A stretch of DNA of 64,000 nt. It comes from Myxococcales bacterium. Its GTDB lineage: Bacteria > Myxococcota_A > Polyangia > Polyangiales > Ga0077539. The position numbers and the translations under genes were made by a program. The stretch's first letter is position 1; the number at the start of each line of letters is the position of its first letter. Positions 47,171 through 53,351 of the stretch are shown piece after piece. The stretch spans positions 620,001 through 684,000 of the forward strand of contig JAEUKI010000052.1 in NCBI GenBank assembly GCA_016793325.1. The letters run 5' to 3'. Below the pieces are notes generated by a model. It saw nothing but the letters and a program-made list of their open reading frames with translations, was not told the DNA's origin and did not search any database.

Positions 47171-47242
47171 GGCTCCGTCTGCTAAAGGTCAGGCGCTCTG
47201 GTTTTCACCCAGGAAATACGGGTTCGAGTCCCGTCGGAGTCA
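47171..47242 (+). tRNA. tRNA-Glu (TTC)
   Basis: Acceptor GGCTCCG/CGGAGTC, anticodon stem TCTGG/CCAGG with loop TTTTCAC, T-arm ACGGG-TTCGAGT-CCCGT. Only 5 nt separate it from tRNA-Glu (CTC). Confidence 0.8.
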
Positions 47243-47253
47243 TTGCTTCCTCA

Positions 47254-47300
47254 GGGCCGCGCGCACTTCCTCCCGTCCGCGCGCGGCCCGCCTATTTCTT
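47254..47300 (+). terminator. Terminator after the Asp-Ser-Glu-Glu tRNA block
   Basis: GGGCCGCGCGC (47254-47264) pairs perfectly with GCGCGCGGCCC (47279-47289), followed by CTATTTCTT. It would end the first tRNA transcript and separate it from the AGTACA modules. Confidence 0.6.
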
Positions 47301-47332
47301 GGTCGCGCGGTCGCGCGCACCGATGAGCCTCT

Positions 47333-47423
47333 GGAGGGTATGTGCATCGCGGTCTGCACACCATTCTGCTAAACTGGGACGCCGAGACGATCGGCGCAGT
47401 CGGTTCGACTCCGGCACCCTCCG
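47333..47423 (+). tRNA. tRNA-Ser (GCT)
   Basis: Acceptor GGAGGGT/ACCCTCC, loop CTGCTAA (one mismatch in the anticodon stem), variable arm CGCCGA/TCGGCG, T-arm GTCGG-TTCGACT-CCGGC. Confidence 0.75.
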
Positions 47424-47505
47424 CCGCGCGTTCTGTACGCGCATCGTGTATTTCGTCACTCTGGGATTGTCCCTAATTTCTTCGGCGCTGTTCGAAGCGC
47501 AGAGC

Positions 47506-47617
47506 AGTACAGCAGTGGGTTTCATCGCCTATTAAGCGCGAGGTCGCAGGTTCGAGTCCTGCCGCGGTCACTTGGGACCGTGTAGCTCAGTTGGATAGAG
47601 CGCGTAAAACAAGCCTG
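47506..47617 (+). tRNA. AGTACA module 1: circularly permuted tRNA (anticodon ATT)
   Basis: After AGTACAG and GGGTTTCAT comes the 3' half (47526-47570): anticodon loop CTATTAA, GCGCG, T-arm GCAGG-TTCGAGT-CCTGC, acceptor CGCGGTC, then A. A 5-nt linker (CTTGG) follows, then the 5' half (47576-47604): GACCGTG, TA, GCTC...GAGC, G, CG. Joining 47604 to 47526 gives a 74-nt cloverleaf with every stem paired; the split anticodon stem is CG+CGC against GCGCG. The flanks TAAAAC and GTTTCA can pair, as can GCAG (47512-47515) with CTGC (47615-47618). A at position 34 for an Asn-type anticodon is odd. Confidence 0.6.
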
Positions 47618-47672
47618 CAGCGATCCTCCTCTCTTCGTTTCGATCAGCGCCGAAGGCGCGCTCTTCTCGAGC

Positions 47673-47779
47673 AGTACAGCGTCGGGCTCCTTGGACCACG
47701 AATCCCCCAGTGCGGGTTCGAACCCCGCCTCCCGCGAGGGAGTTAGCTCAAACGGCAGAGCGCGTTGGACCGCCGCGAC
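47673..47779 (+). tRNA. AGTACA module 2: permuted tRNA-like, Arg (ACG)
   Basis: The 3' half (47693-47736) has GGA, loop CCACGAA (anticodon ACG, the usual bacterial Arg anticodon), TCCCC, T-arm GCGGG-TTCGAAC-CCCGC and acceptor CTCCCGC. The 5' half follows at once: GGGAG, TTA, GCTC...GAGC, G, CG. The acceptor pairs at least GGGAG/CTCCC and the joined anticodon stem pairs four of five. The linker cannot be placed cleanly. Closing stem GTCG-GGC/GCC-G-CGAC. Confidence 0.45.
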
Positions 47780-47829
47780 GGTCCTCTCGAGAGCAGACAT
47801 CGCGCGAGGCGCTGATCGAAGCGAAGCGC

Positions 47830-47936
47830 AGTACGGCCGCGGGATTCATCGTTGAGGACGACGGGGTTGCAGGTTCGACTCCTGCCGCGGTCACTCGGGA
47901 CCGCGTAGCTCAACGGCAGAGCACGTAAGAACCTGC
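47830..47936 (+). tRNA. AGTACA module 3: circularly permuted tRNA (anticodon GAG)
   Basis: The head is AGTACGG, then GGGATTCA. The 3' half (47849-47893) holds TCG, loop TTGAGGA, CGACG, T-arm GCAGG-TTCGACT-CCTGC, acceptor CGCGGTC and A. The linker is CTCGG. The 5' half (47899-47925) holds GACCGCG, TA, GCTC-AACGGCA-GAGC, A, CG, then TAAGAAC. Joined at 28/29 the 72-nt RNA has 7/7, 4/4, 5/5 and 5/5 paired stems. Closing stem GCGGG (47839-47843) with CCTGC (47932-47936). Confidence 0.6.
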
Positions 47937-47988
47937 AGCGACGCTCCTCGCTTCGCTTCGACCAGCGCCTCGACAGGACAGATCGAGC

Positions 47989-48075
47989 AGTACAGCGTCG
48001 CCGTCCTTCGACACTGGATTTTGGCTCCAGGTGACGTGCTCCTCCTCTCGATCGCATCTCGATCTACGACTGGGA
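47989..48075 (+). ncRNA. AGTACA module 4: anticodon arm of Gln (TTG) only
   Basis: Head AGTACAG, outer stem CGTCGCC/GGTGACG (its last pairs compete with the arm), then anticodon arm CTGGA-TTTTGGC-TCCAG (48014-48030). No acceptor, D-arm or T-arm of normal form. Followed by GTGCTCCTCCTCTCG. Confidence 0.5.
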
Positions 48076-48167
48076 AGTACAGCCACGAACTACTTCGAAG
48101 AGCACTGACCTGACACGTCGGGAACGCTGTCTTCGTGGCGACCATCCTCCCGTCATGGTTTGCGTGC
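48076..48167 (+). ncRNA. AGTACA module 5: anticodon arm of Val (GAC) only
   Basis: Head AGTACAG, closing stem GCCACGAA/TTCGTGGC (48082-48089 with 48132-48139), then anticodon arm CTGAC-CTGACAC-GTCGG (48105-48121). It is followed by GACCATCCTC, where ACCAT can pair with ATGGT. Confidence 0.5.
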
Positions 48168-48260
48168 AGTACAGCCGCGACGTCCTTCGAGCACAGGTTT
48201 TGTAAACCTGAGCAGCTAGCGTCGCGGCGACCGTTCTCTCGCTTCAACGTTTTGCCCGGC
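48168..48260 (+). ncRNA. AGTACA module 6: anticodon arm of Thr (TGT) only
   Basis: Head AGTACAG, perfect 9-bp closing stem GCCGCGACG/CGTCGCGGC (48174-48182 with 48220-48228), then anticodon arm CAGGT-TTTGTAA-ACCTG (48194-48210). A short TCCTTCGAG string replaces the D-arm. Followed by GACCGTTCTCTCG. Confidence 0.55.
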
Positions 48261-48359
48261 AGTACAGGGACGGAATACTTCTCCTGTAACGAGATGACGG
48301 CAGCGAACCTGCCTCATGACTCCGTCTCGACTCTCCTCCGGGCGTTCAATTTTCCGGGT
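48261..48359 (+). ncRNA. AGTACA module 7: anticodon plus variable arm of Tyr (GTA)
   Basis: Head AGTACAG, closing stem GGGACGGA/TCCGTCTC (one G-T). The anticodon loop CTGTAAC lies in a short stem, followed by hairpin GGCAG-CGAAC-CTGCC, the long variable arm expected of bacterial tRNA-Tyr. There is no T-arm or acceptor. Confidence 0.5.
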
Positions 48360-48473
48360 AGTACAGCGCTGGATTTCATCGGACTTCCAATCCGAAGATG
48401 CGGGTTCGAATCCCGCCGCCCGCTTCTGTGCGGGCGTCGTCTAATGGCAGGATATCTACAACTTCTGGCGCGC
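48360..48473 (+). tRNA. AGTACA module 8: circularly permuted tRNA-Gly (TCC)
   Basis: Head AGTACAG, then GGATTTCATC. The 3' half (48381-48424) is GGA, loop CTTCCAA, TCCGA, T-arm GCGGG-TTCGAAT-CCCGC, acceptor CGCCCGC, T. After a 5-nt linker (TCTGT) the 5' half (48430-48456) is GCGGGCG, TC, GTCT...GGAT, A, TC, then TACAAC. Joined at 28/29 it is a normal 71-nt tRNA-Gly with 7/7 acceptor and 5/5 anticodon pairs, close to bacterial tRNA-Gly(TCC). GCGC in head and trailer can close the module. Confidence 0.65.
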
Positions 48474-48532
48474 TTCTTCTCCCGGTCTCTCGCTCGCTCG
48501 CGTACGGCGCGGGCGCCTGCGCGCGGCTCCGC

Positions 48533-48538
48533 TATACT
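48533..48538 (+). promoter_or_regulatory. Candidate -10 box (TATACT) of the phosphoesterase gene
   Basis: TATACT ends 8 nt before the GTG start, with no Shine-Dalgarno sequence. The layout resembles hemE. Confidence 0.35.
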
Positions 48539-48546
48539 CGCGGGCT

Positions 48547-49476
48547 GTGTTCGCTGGAGTTCCCATCGGTAGCAATCACAAGCAGCGCGAGAAATTCGCG
48601 GTGCGCACCTTCGCTGGCCCCGACGCGTACCGCGACTCGCTCGATCACGTGCGCGTCGTCCACCTCACGGACATGCACGTCGGTCGCGTCACGCCCATGG
48701 AGGCGCAGATGGCGGCGGTCGAGCTGGCGAACGCTGCGAAGCCCGACTTCGTCGCGATCACCGGTGATTTCGTGTGTCACTCGCAGAAGTTCCTCGACGC
48801 GCTCCGCGCGGTGATCAGCGAGATCCGCGCGCCGGTGTTCGCGGTGCTCGGCAATCACGATCACTGGTCGGGCGCGCCCGAGGTGCGCTCTGCGCTCGTT
48901 CGCGCGGGCGCCGAGGTGCTCGACAACGCCGTCACGACGTTCACCGTGCGCGGTCAACGACTGCAGATCCTCGGGCTCGACGACGCATACACAGGTCACG
49001 CCGATCGCGAGCGCGCGCGCAAGATGCTCGATCCAAACGTCCCGAGCATCGGCCTCTCGCACATCGCCGAAGAAGCCGATGGACTGTGGAACTATGGCGT
49101 TCCGCTGGTGCTGTCGGGGCACACGCACGCGGGGCAGATCACCGTGGCGAAGCTTCACGAGCTCGCGATCGGACGCGTCGCTGGGCACAAGTACGTTCAC
49201 GGGCTGTACGGCTCGCGCGCGAGCGATCTCGGTCGCGGCGCGGTGTACGTCGGCGCGGGCGTCGGCGCGGCGGTCATGCCGCTGCGCATCGGCGACCGTG
49301 GAAAGCGCGAAGTGACCATCTTCGAGCTCGGGATGAACGGCCACGTCGAGATCGAGCACCACGACTCGCAGCCGCCGTTGCCTGGGCGAAAACCAACGGA
49401 AGAGCTCACGGCGAAGCGGCACCAGAAAGTGCTGCGCCTGCGCGACAAGCGCGAGTCGAAGGGCCCCCGACGCTGA
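48547..49476 (+). CDS. Metallophosphoesterase (YkuE/LpxG-like)
   Basis: 309 residues, GTG start. Calcineurin-like metal motifs are LTDMHVGR, AITGDFV, LGNHDHWSG, LSHIAEEADG and LSGHTHAGQI. The GHTHAGQ form and size resemble the YkuE/LpxG group, some of which cleave UDP-2,3-diacylglucosamine. The usual N-terminal membrane segment is absent here, so it is likely cytoplasmic or peripheral. The C-terminus is basic. Substrate unknown. Confidence 0.85.
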   Translation: MFAGVPIGSNHKQREKFAVRTFAGPDAYRDSLDHVRVVHLTDMHVGRVTPMEAQMAAVELANAAKPDFVAITGDFVCHSQKFLDALRAVISEIRAPVFAVLGNHDHWSGAPEVRSALVRAGAEVLDNAVTTFTVRGQRLQILGLDDAYTGHADRERARKMLDPNVPSIGLSHIAEEADGLWNYGVPLVLSGHTHAGQITVAKLHELAIGRVAGHKYVHGLYGSRASDLGRGAVYVGAGVGAAVMPLRIGDRGKREVTIFELGMNGHVEIEHHDSQPPLPGRKPTEELTAKRHQKVLRLRDKRESKGPRR

Positions 49477-49562
49477 GCGGTTCGCGATCGGGTCGCGCGC
49501 GCGCTCCTCGGTCCGGTGTACAAACGCCGGCGCTACGGCAACACCGAAGGAGTTGATCGCAG

Positions 49563-50603
49563 ATGACCATCGTCCACTCGTGGGGACCTCCACCGTCCGG
49601 CGCGATGCCGGGAACGACGCTCGAGCGCCACATCCTCGAGCGCCAGCGGCAAACGCCCGGCGCGACCGGTGATTTCAGCGGTCTTTTTCAGCAGATTTCG
49701 CTGGCGGGAAAGCTCATCAACGCGCGCGTTCGACAAGCCGGCCTCGCCGGCATGCTCGGCCTCACGGGGCAGACCAACGTGCAGGGCGAGCAGGTGCAGA
49801 AGCTCGATGAGTTCGCCAACAACGTGATGATCCGCTCGTGCGAGGCGGGCGGGCACTTGTGCCTGATGGCGAGCGAAGAAGACGACGACGTGATCAAGAT
49901 TCCCGAGCGTTTTCCCACGGGAAAGTACGTCTTGCTCTTCGACCCGCTCGACGGGAGCTCCAACATCGACGTCGGCGTCACGATCGGAACGATCTTCAGC
50001 ATCCAGCGCCGCGTGACGATGGGTCGCTCGGGCCAGCTCGCCGATTGCCTCCAGCGCGGGAGCACCCAAGTCGCTGCGGGTTACATCTTGTACGGCTCGA
50101 GCACGATGCTCGTGTACACGACCGGCGACGGCGTTCACGGGTTCACGTACGACCCGAGCGCGGGCGAGTTCTTTCTGTCCCACGAGAACATCCGCGTCCC
50201 TCAGAAGGGCGGCACCTACTCGCTCAACGAGGGAAACTACTCGCGCTGGAGCGATGGTCTCCGCGCGTGGGTCGACTGGCTCAAGCAAGACGACAAGTCC
50301 ACGGGCCGCCCGTACGGCGCGCGCTACGTTGGCTCGCTCGTCGCAGACTTTCATCGCACGCTCTTGAAGGGCGGCGTGTTCGCGTATCCATCGGACACCA
50401 AATCGCCGAAGGGAAAGCTCCGCTTGCTGTACGAGGCCTCGCCCCTCGCGTTCATCGCTGAAGCCGCGGGCGGCGCTGCGAGCGACGGCGACCAGCGAAT
50501 CCTCGACGTCGAGCCCAAGGAGCTGCACCAGCGCACGCCCCTCTTCATCGGCTCGCGCGAAGACGTCGAGACCGCGTTGGCGTTTGCGCACGGGCGTCGC
50601 TGA
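49563..50603 (+). CDS. fbp: Fructose-1,6-bisphosphatase, class I
   Basis: Gluconeogenic hydrolysis of fructose 1,6-bisphosphate. 346 residues. Metal and phosphate motifs are CLMASEEDDD, LLFDPLDGSSNIDVG, GYILYGSSTMLVYTTG, RYVGSLVADFHRTLLKGGVF and LRLLYEASPLAFIAEAAGG. AAGGAG lies 11 nt before the ATG. It stands alone between the phosphoesterase and the nitroreductase-like gene. Confidence 0.96.
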   Translation: MTIVHSWGPPPSGAMPGTTLERHILERQRQTPGATGDFSGLFQQISLAGKLINARVRQAGLAGMLGLTGQTNVQGEQVQKLDEFANNVMIRSCEAGGHLCLMASEEDDDVIKIPERFPTGKYVLLFDPLDGSSNIDVGVTIGTIFSIQRRVTMGRSGQLADCLQRGSTQVAAGYILYGSSTMLVYTTGDGVHGFTYDPSAGEFFLSHENIRVPQKGGTYSLNEGNYSRWSDGLRAWVDWLKQDDKSTGRPYGARYVGSLVADFHRTLLKGGVFAYPSDTKSPKGKLRLLYEASPLAFIAEAAGGAASDGDQRILDVEPKELHQRTPLFIGSREDVETALAFAHGRR

Positions 50604-50660
50604 TCGGACGCTGTCGCGTTGGCATCGTTGTTGAACTGCTGCGAGGCAGGAGCAACAACC

Positions 50661-51674
50661 ATGACCGTCGACCCGAATCGATCCGACAACCACGCGCGCC
50701 TCGAACCGCGGGACACGTCTGTCCGCGCCACGATCCTCGAGGCCCTCGACAGCGCGATCCGTGCGCCATCGACGCACAATACGCAGCCGTGGATCTTCGG
50801 AATCGAGGATGATCCCGCGGCGGTCACGCTCCACGCAGACACAACGCGAGCGCTGGAAATCGCGGATCCGAGCGGTCGTGAGCTCTTCATCTCGTGCGGG
50901 ACGCTCTTGCACCACCTGCGGGTGGCGCTCGCTGCGCGCGGTCGCGCGTGTCGCATCGAGCGCTTGCCCGACCCCGCCGAGCCCACGTTCGTCGCGCGCG
51001 TCACGATCGGCGACGCGATCGCAGTGACCGAGGGCGCGCTCGCGCTCGAAGCGGCGATTCAAGAGCGGCACACGGACAACGGCGTGTTCGAGCGCGGCGA
51101 GCTCGACGAGTCGATGCTCAGCGCTGTCGCGAAGGCCGTCGACGCAGAAGGCGCGAAGCTCGCGCTCTTGTTGCGCGACGACGAACGCGCGCGCGTCGCC
51201 GACCTCGTCGCGGTCGCGGATCGATCGCAGCAAGAAGACCCGCAGTTTCGCGACGAGCTCGCGCAGTGGCTCCGCTCGCCGATCGGCGGCGCGCGAGACG
51301 GGATCACCGTGCGAGGTCCTCGAGGGCTCGTCGAGCCGTGGATCGTCAGGACCTTCGACCGCGGCGACGGCGAAGCGGCGCGAGATCGCGCGTTGATCTT
51401 CGACGGCTCACCGTGCGTCGCCCTGCTCACGACCGTGACGGACACGCAGATGGACTGGATTCGCGCAGGCGAAGCGCTCTCGGCAGCGCTGCTGTGCATC
51501 ACGGACGAGGGCCTCTCGGCGAGCTACTTCGCGCAGGTCGTCGAGGTCGACAGCACGCGAGCCGCGCTCGCTGCGCTGGCGGACGGACGCGTGGTGCAAG
51601 TCGTTCTTCGCATCGGACGCGGGCACAGCTCGCGACGCAGCGCGCGCAGGCCCGTGCGCGAGATGTTGCGCTGA
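50661..51674 (+). CDS. Acg-family nitroreductase-like flavoprotein
   Basis: 337 residues. The family signature APSTHNTQPWIFGI lies near the N-terminus, with SCGTLLHHLRVALAARG and, at the C-terminus, AGEALSAALLCITDEGLSASYFAQVVEV. Members of the Acg/nitroreductase group are FMN proteins, some without detectable reductase activity. AGGAG lies 10 nt before the ATG. No operon partner is evident. Confidence 0.82.
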   Translation: MTVDPNRSDNHARLEPRDTSVRATILEALDSAIRAPSTHNTQPWIFGIEDDPAAVTLHADTTRALEIADPSGRELFISCGTLLHHLRVALAARGRACRIERLPDPAEPTFVARVTIGDAIAVTEGALALEAAIQERHTDNGVFERGELDESMLSAVAKAVDAEGAKLALLLRDDERARVADLVAVADRSQQEDPQFRDELAQWLRSPIGGARDGITVRGPRGLVEPWIVRTFDRGDGEAARDRALIFDGSPCVALLTTVTDTQMDWIRAGEALSAALLCITDEGLSASYFAQVVEVDSTRAALAALADGRVVQVVLRIGRGHSSRRSARRPVREMLR

Positions 51675-51716
51675 GCGTGTGACGCGATCGACCGTTCGCT
51701 GACGTAGCATCGAGCG

Positions 51717-53345
51717 ATGGAGATCGATCGAACGCTCATCAAGTTTCCCTCGGCGAACGAGGTGCCCGAGGCTGCGTCGCTCGACGCAGATCGCGGCCGC
51801 TGGGATGGACTCTATCTCGTCGATGGAGAAGTGAAGCGCTGGGACGGGCCGCTCGACGACGTGCGCTCCCCTGTGTGCATCACCGCCGCAGACGGAACGA
51901 TCGCGCCAGCGCTCGTCGGTCGAACGGCGAAGCTCGACGAAGCCGCGGCGCGCGCTGCAGTCACCGCGGCCTCGCGTGCCTGGGACCACGGTCGAGGCCC
52001 GTGGCCGTCGGCGCGCGTCGCGGACCGCATCGCGGCGATGAGCAAATTCAACGACCGAATGCGCAAGGAGCGCGAGCACGTCGTGCGCCTCCTCATGTGG
52101 GAGATCGGCAAGACGCGCAAGGACGCCGAGACGGAGTTCGATCGCACCGTGCAGTACACCCAGGACACGATCGAGGCGGTGAAAGAGCTCGACCGCACGT
52201 CGTCGCGCTTTCAACTCGCCGAGGGATTCATCGGGCAAATCCGACGATCGCCGCTCGGCGTGGTGCTCTGCATGGGGCCGTTCAACTACCCGCTCAACGA
52301 GACGTACACGACGCTCGTGCCTGCGCTCATCATGGGCAACACGGTCGTGTCGAAGCTCCCGCGCTTCGGCGCGCTCTCGCACATGCCGTTGCTCGCGGCG
52401 ATGGCTGAGTGCTTTCCGCCCGGCGCCGTCAACGTCGTGAACGGCGATGGCGCGACGGTCGTCGGCCCGATGATGACCTCGGGCGCGATCGACGTGCTCG
52501 CGTTCATCGGGACGTCGCGCGTCGCCAACATCCTGACGCGGCAGCACCCCAAGCCCAATCGATTGCGCACCGTCACGGGGCTCGAAGCGAAGAACCCCGC
52601 CGTCGTGTTGCCGGACGCGGACCTCGACCTCGCGGTTCGCGAGTGCACGAGCGGCGCGCTGTCGTTCAATGGTCAGCGCTGCACGGCGATCAAGCTCGTG
52701 TTCGTTCATCGCTCGATCGCCGAGCCGTTCGTCGCGAAGCTCTCGGCCGCCATCGACGCCCTCCGCGCGGGAATGCCCTGGGAACCCGGCGTCTCGCTCA
52801 CCCCGCTGCCCGAGCCCAACAAGAGCGCGACGCTCGCGGCGCTCGTCGAGGACGCGGTCTCCAAAGGCGCGAAGGTCACCAACGCCGGCGATCGATCGTT
52901 CGCGACGTTCTATCGACCCGCGGTGGTCTACCCAGTGACACCCGCGATGCGGCTCTATCACGAAGAACAGTTCGGCCCCGTCGTCCCCGTGGCTGTGTAC
53001 GACGACGAGCGAGAGATCGACGCGTTCATGCGCGAGAGCAACTACGGACAGCAGATCTCGCTGTTCGGCAACGACCGCGGCCGAATCGCGTTCCTCGTCG
53101 ACGCGCTCGTCAACCAGGTCTGTCGCATCAACATCAACTCGCAGTGCCGTCGCGGACCCGACACGTTTCCCTTCACCGGTCGCAAGGACAGCGCCGAAGG
53201 GACGCTCTCGGTCACCGACGCGCTTCGTCAGTTCTCGATCCGCTCGGTCGTCGCGTGCCAAGCCACCGACGGCAACAAAGAGCTCGTTCAGGACATCGTC
53301 GCGTCGCGAAAGAGCGCGTTTTTGTCCACGGATTTCATCTTGTAG
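51717..53345 (+). CDS. Aldehyde dehydrogenase, GapN-like
   Basis: 542 residues. ALDH landmarks are CMGPFNYPLNETYTTLVPAL (cofactor/substrate region), LAFIGTSRVANIL, TGLEAKNPAVVLPDAD with the general-base glutamate, FNGQRCTAIK with the catalytic cysteine, and EEQFGPVVPVAVY. The ININSQCRRGPDTFPFTGRKDSAEGT segment is typical of non-phosphorylating, NADP-dependent glyceraldehyde-3-phosphate dehydrogenase. The TAGCAT box 6 nt before the ATG may be its -10. Confidence 0.85.
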   Translation: MEIDRTLIKFPSANEVPEAASLDADRGRWDGLYLVDGEVKRWDGPLDDVRSPVCITAADGTIAPALVGRTAKLDEAAARAAVTAASRAWDHGRGPWPSARVADRIAAMSKFNDRMRKEREHVVRLLMWEIGKTRKDAETEFDRTVQYTQDTIEAVKELDRTSSRFQLAEGFIGQIRRSPLGVVLCMGPFNYPLNETYTTLVPALIMGNTVVSKLPRFGALSHMPLLAAMAECFPPGAVNVVNGDGATVVGPMMTSGAIDVLAFIGTSRVANILTRQHPKPNRLRTVTGLEAKNPAVVLPDADLDLAVRECTSGALSFNGQRCTAIKLVFVHRSIAEPFVAKLSAAIDALRAGMPWEPGVSLTPLPEPNKSATLAALVEDAVSKGAKVTNAGDRSFATFYRPAVVYPVTPAMRLYHEEQFGPVVPVAVYDDEREIDAFMRESNYGQQISLFGNDRGRIAFLVDALVNQVCRININSQCRRGPDTFPFTGRKDSAEGTLSVTDALRQFSIRSVVACQATDGNKELVQDIVASRKSAFLSTDFIL

Positions 53346-53351
53346 CGAGGC

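Noticed and set aside
47605..47672. Group I or hammerhead/HDV-like ribozyme between modules
   Set aside because: TCCTC in a hairpin loop recalls HDV-like L3, but the catalytic strand order and other core elements could not be found. No hammerhead CTGATGA...GAAA or group I P7 core is visible. Left open as a generic processing signal.
47506..48366. Possible CRISPR array from regularly spaced AGTACAG
   Set aside because: The repeat is only 7 nt, spacing jumps between ~90 and ~160 nt, the intervening sequence folds as tRNA parts, and no cas operon is near. The Cas4-like nuclease 38 kb away pairs with an annealing protein instead.
47581..48424. Ordinary tRNAs with about 100-nt introns (5' half, intron, next 3' half)
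   Set aside because: In that reading acceptor strands do not pair (GACCGTG against CTCCCGC, GGGAG against CGCGGTC, GACCGCG against CGCCCGC). The permuted reading pairs 7/7 in three cases.
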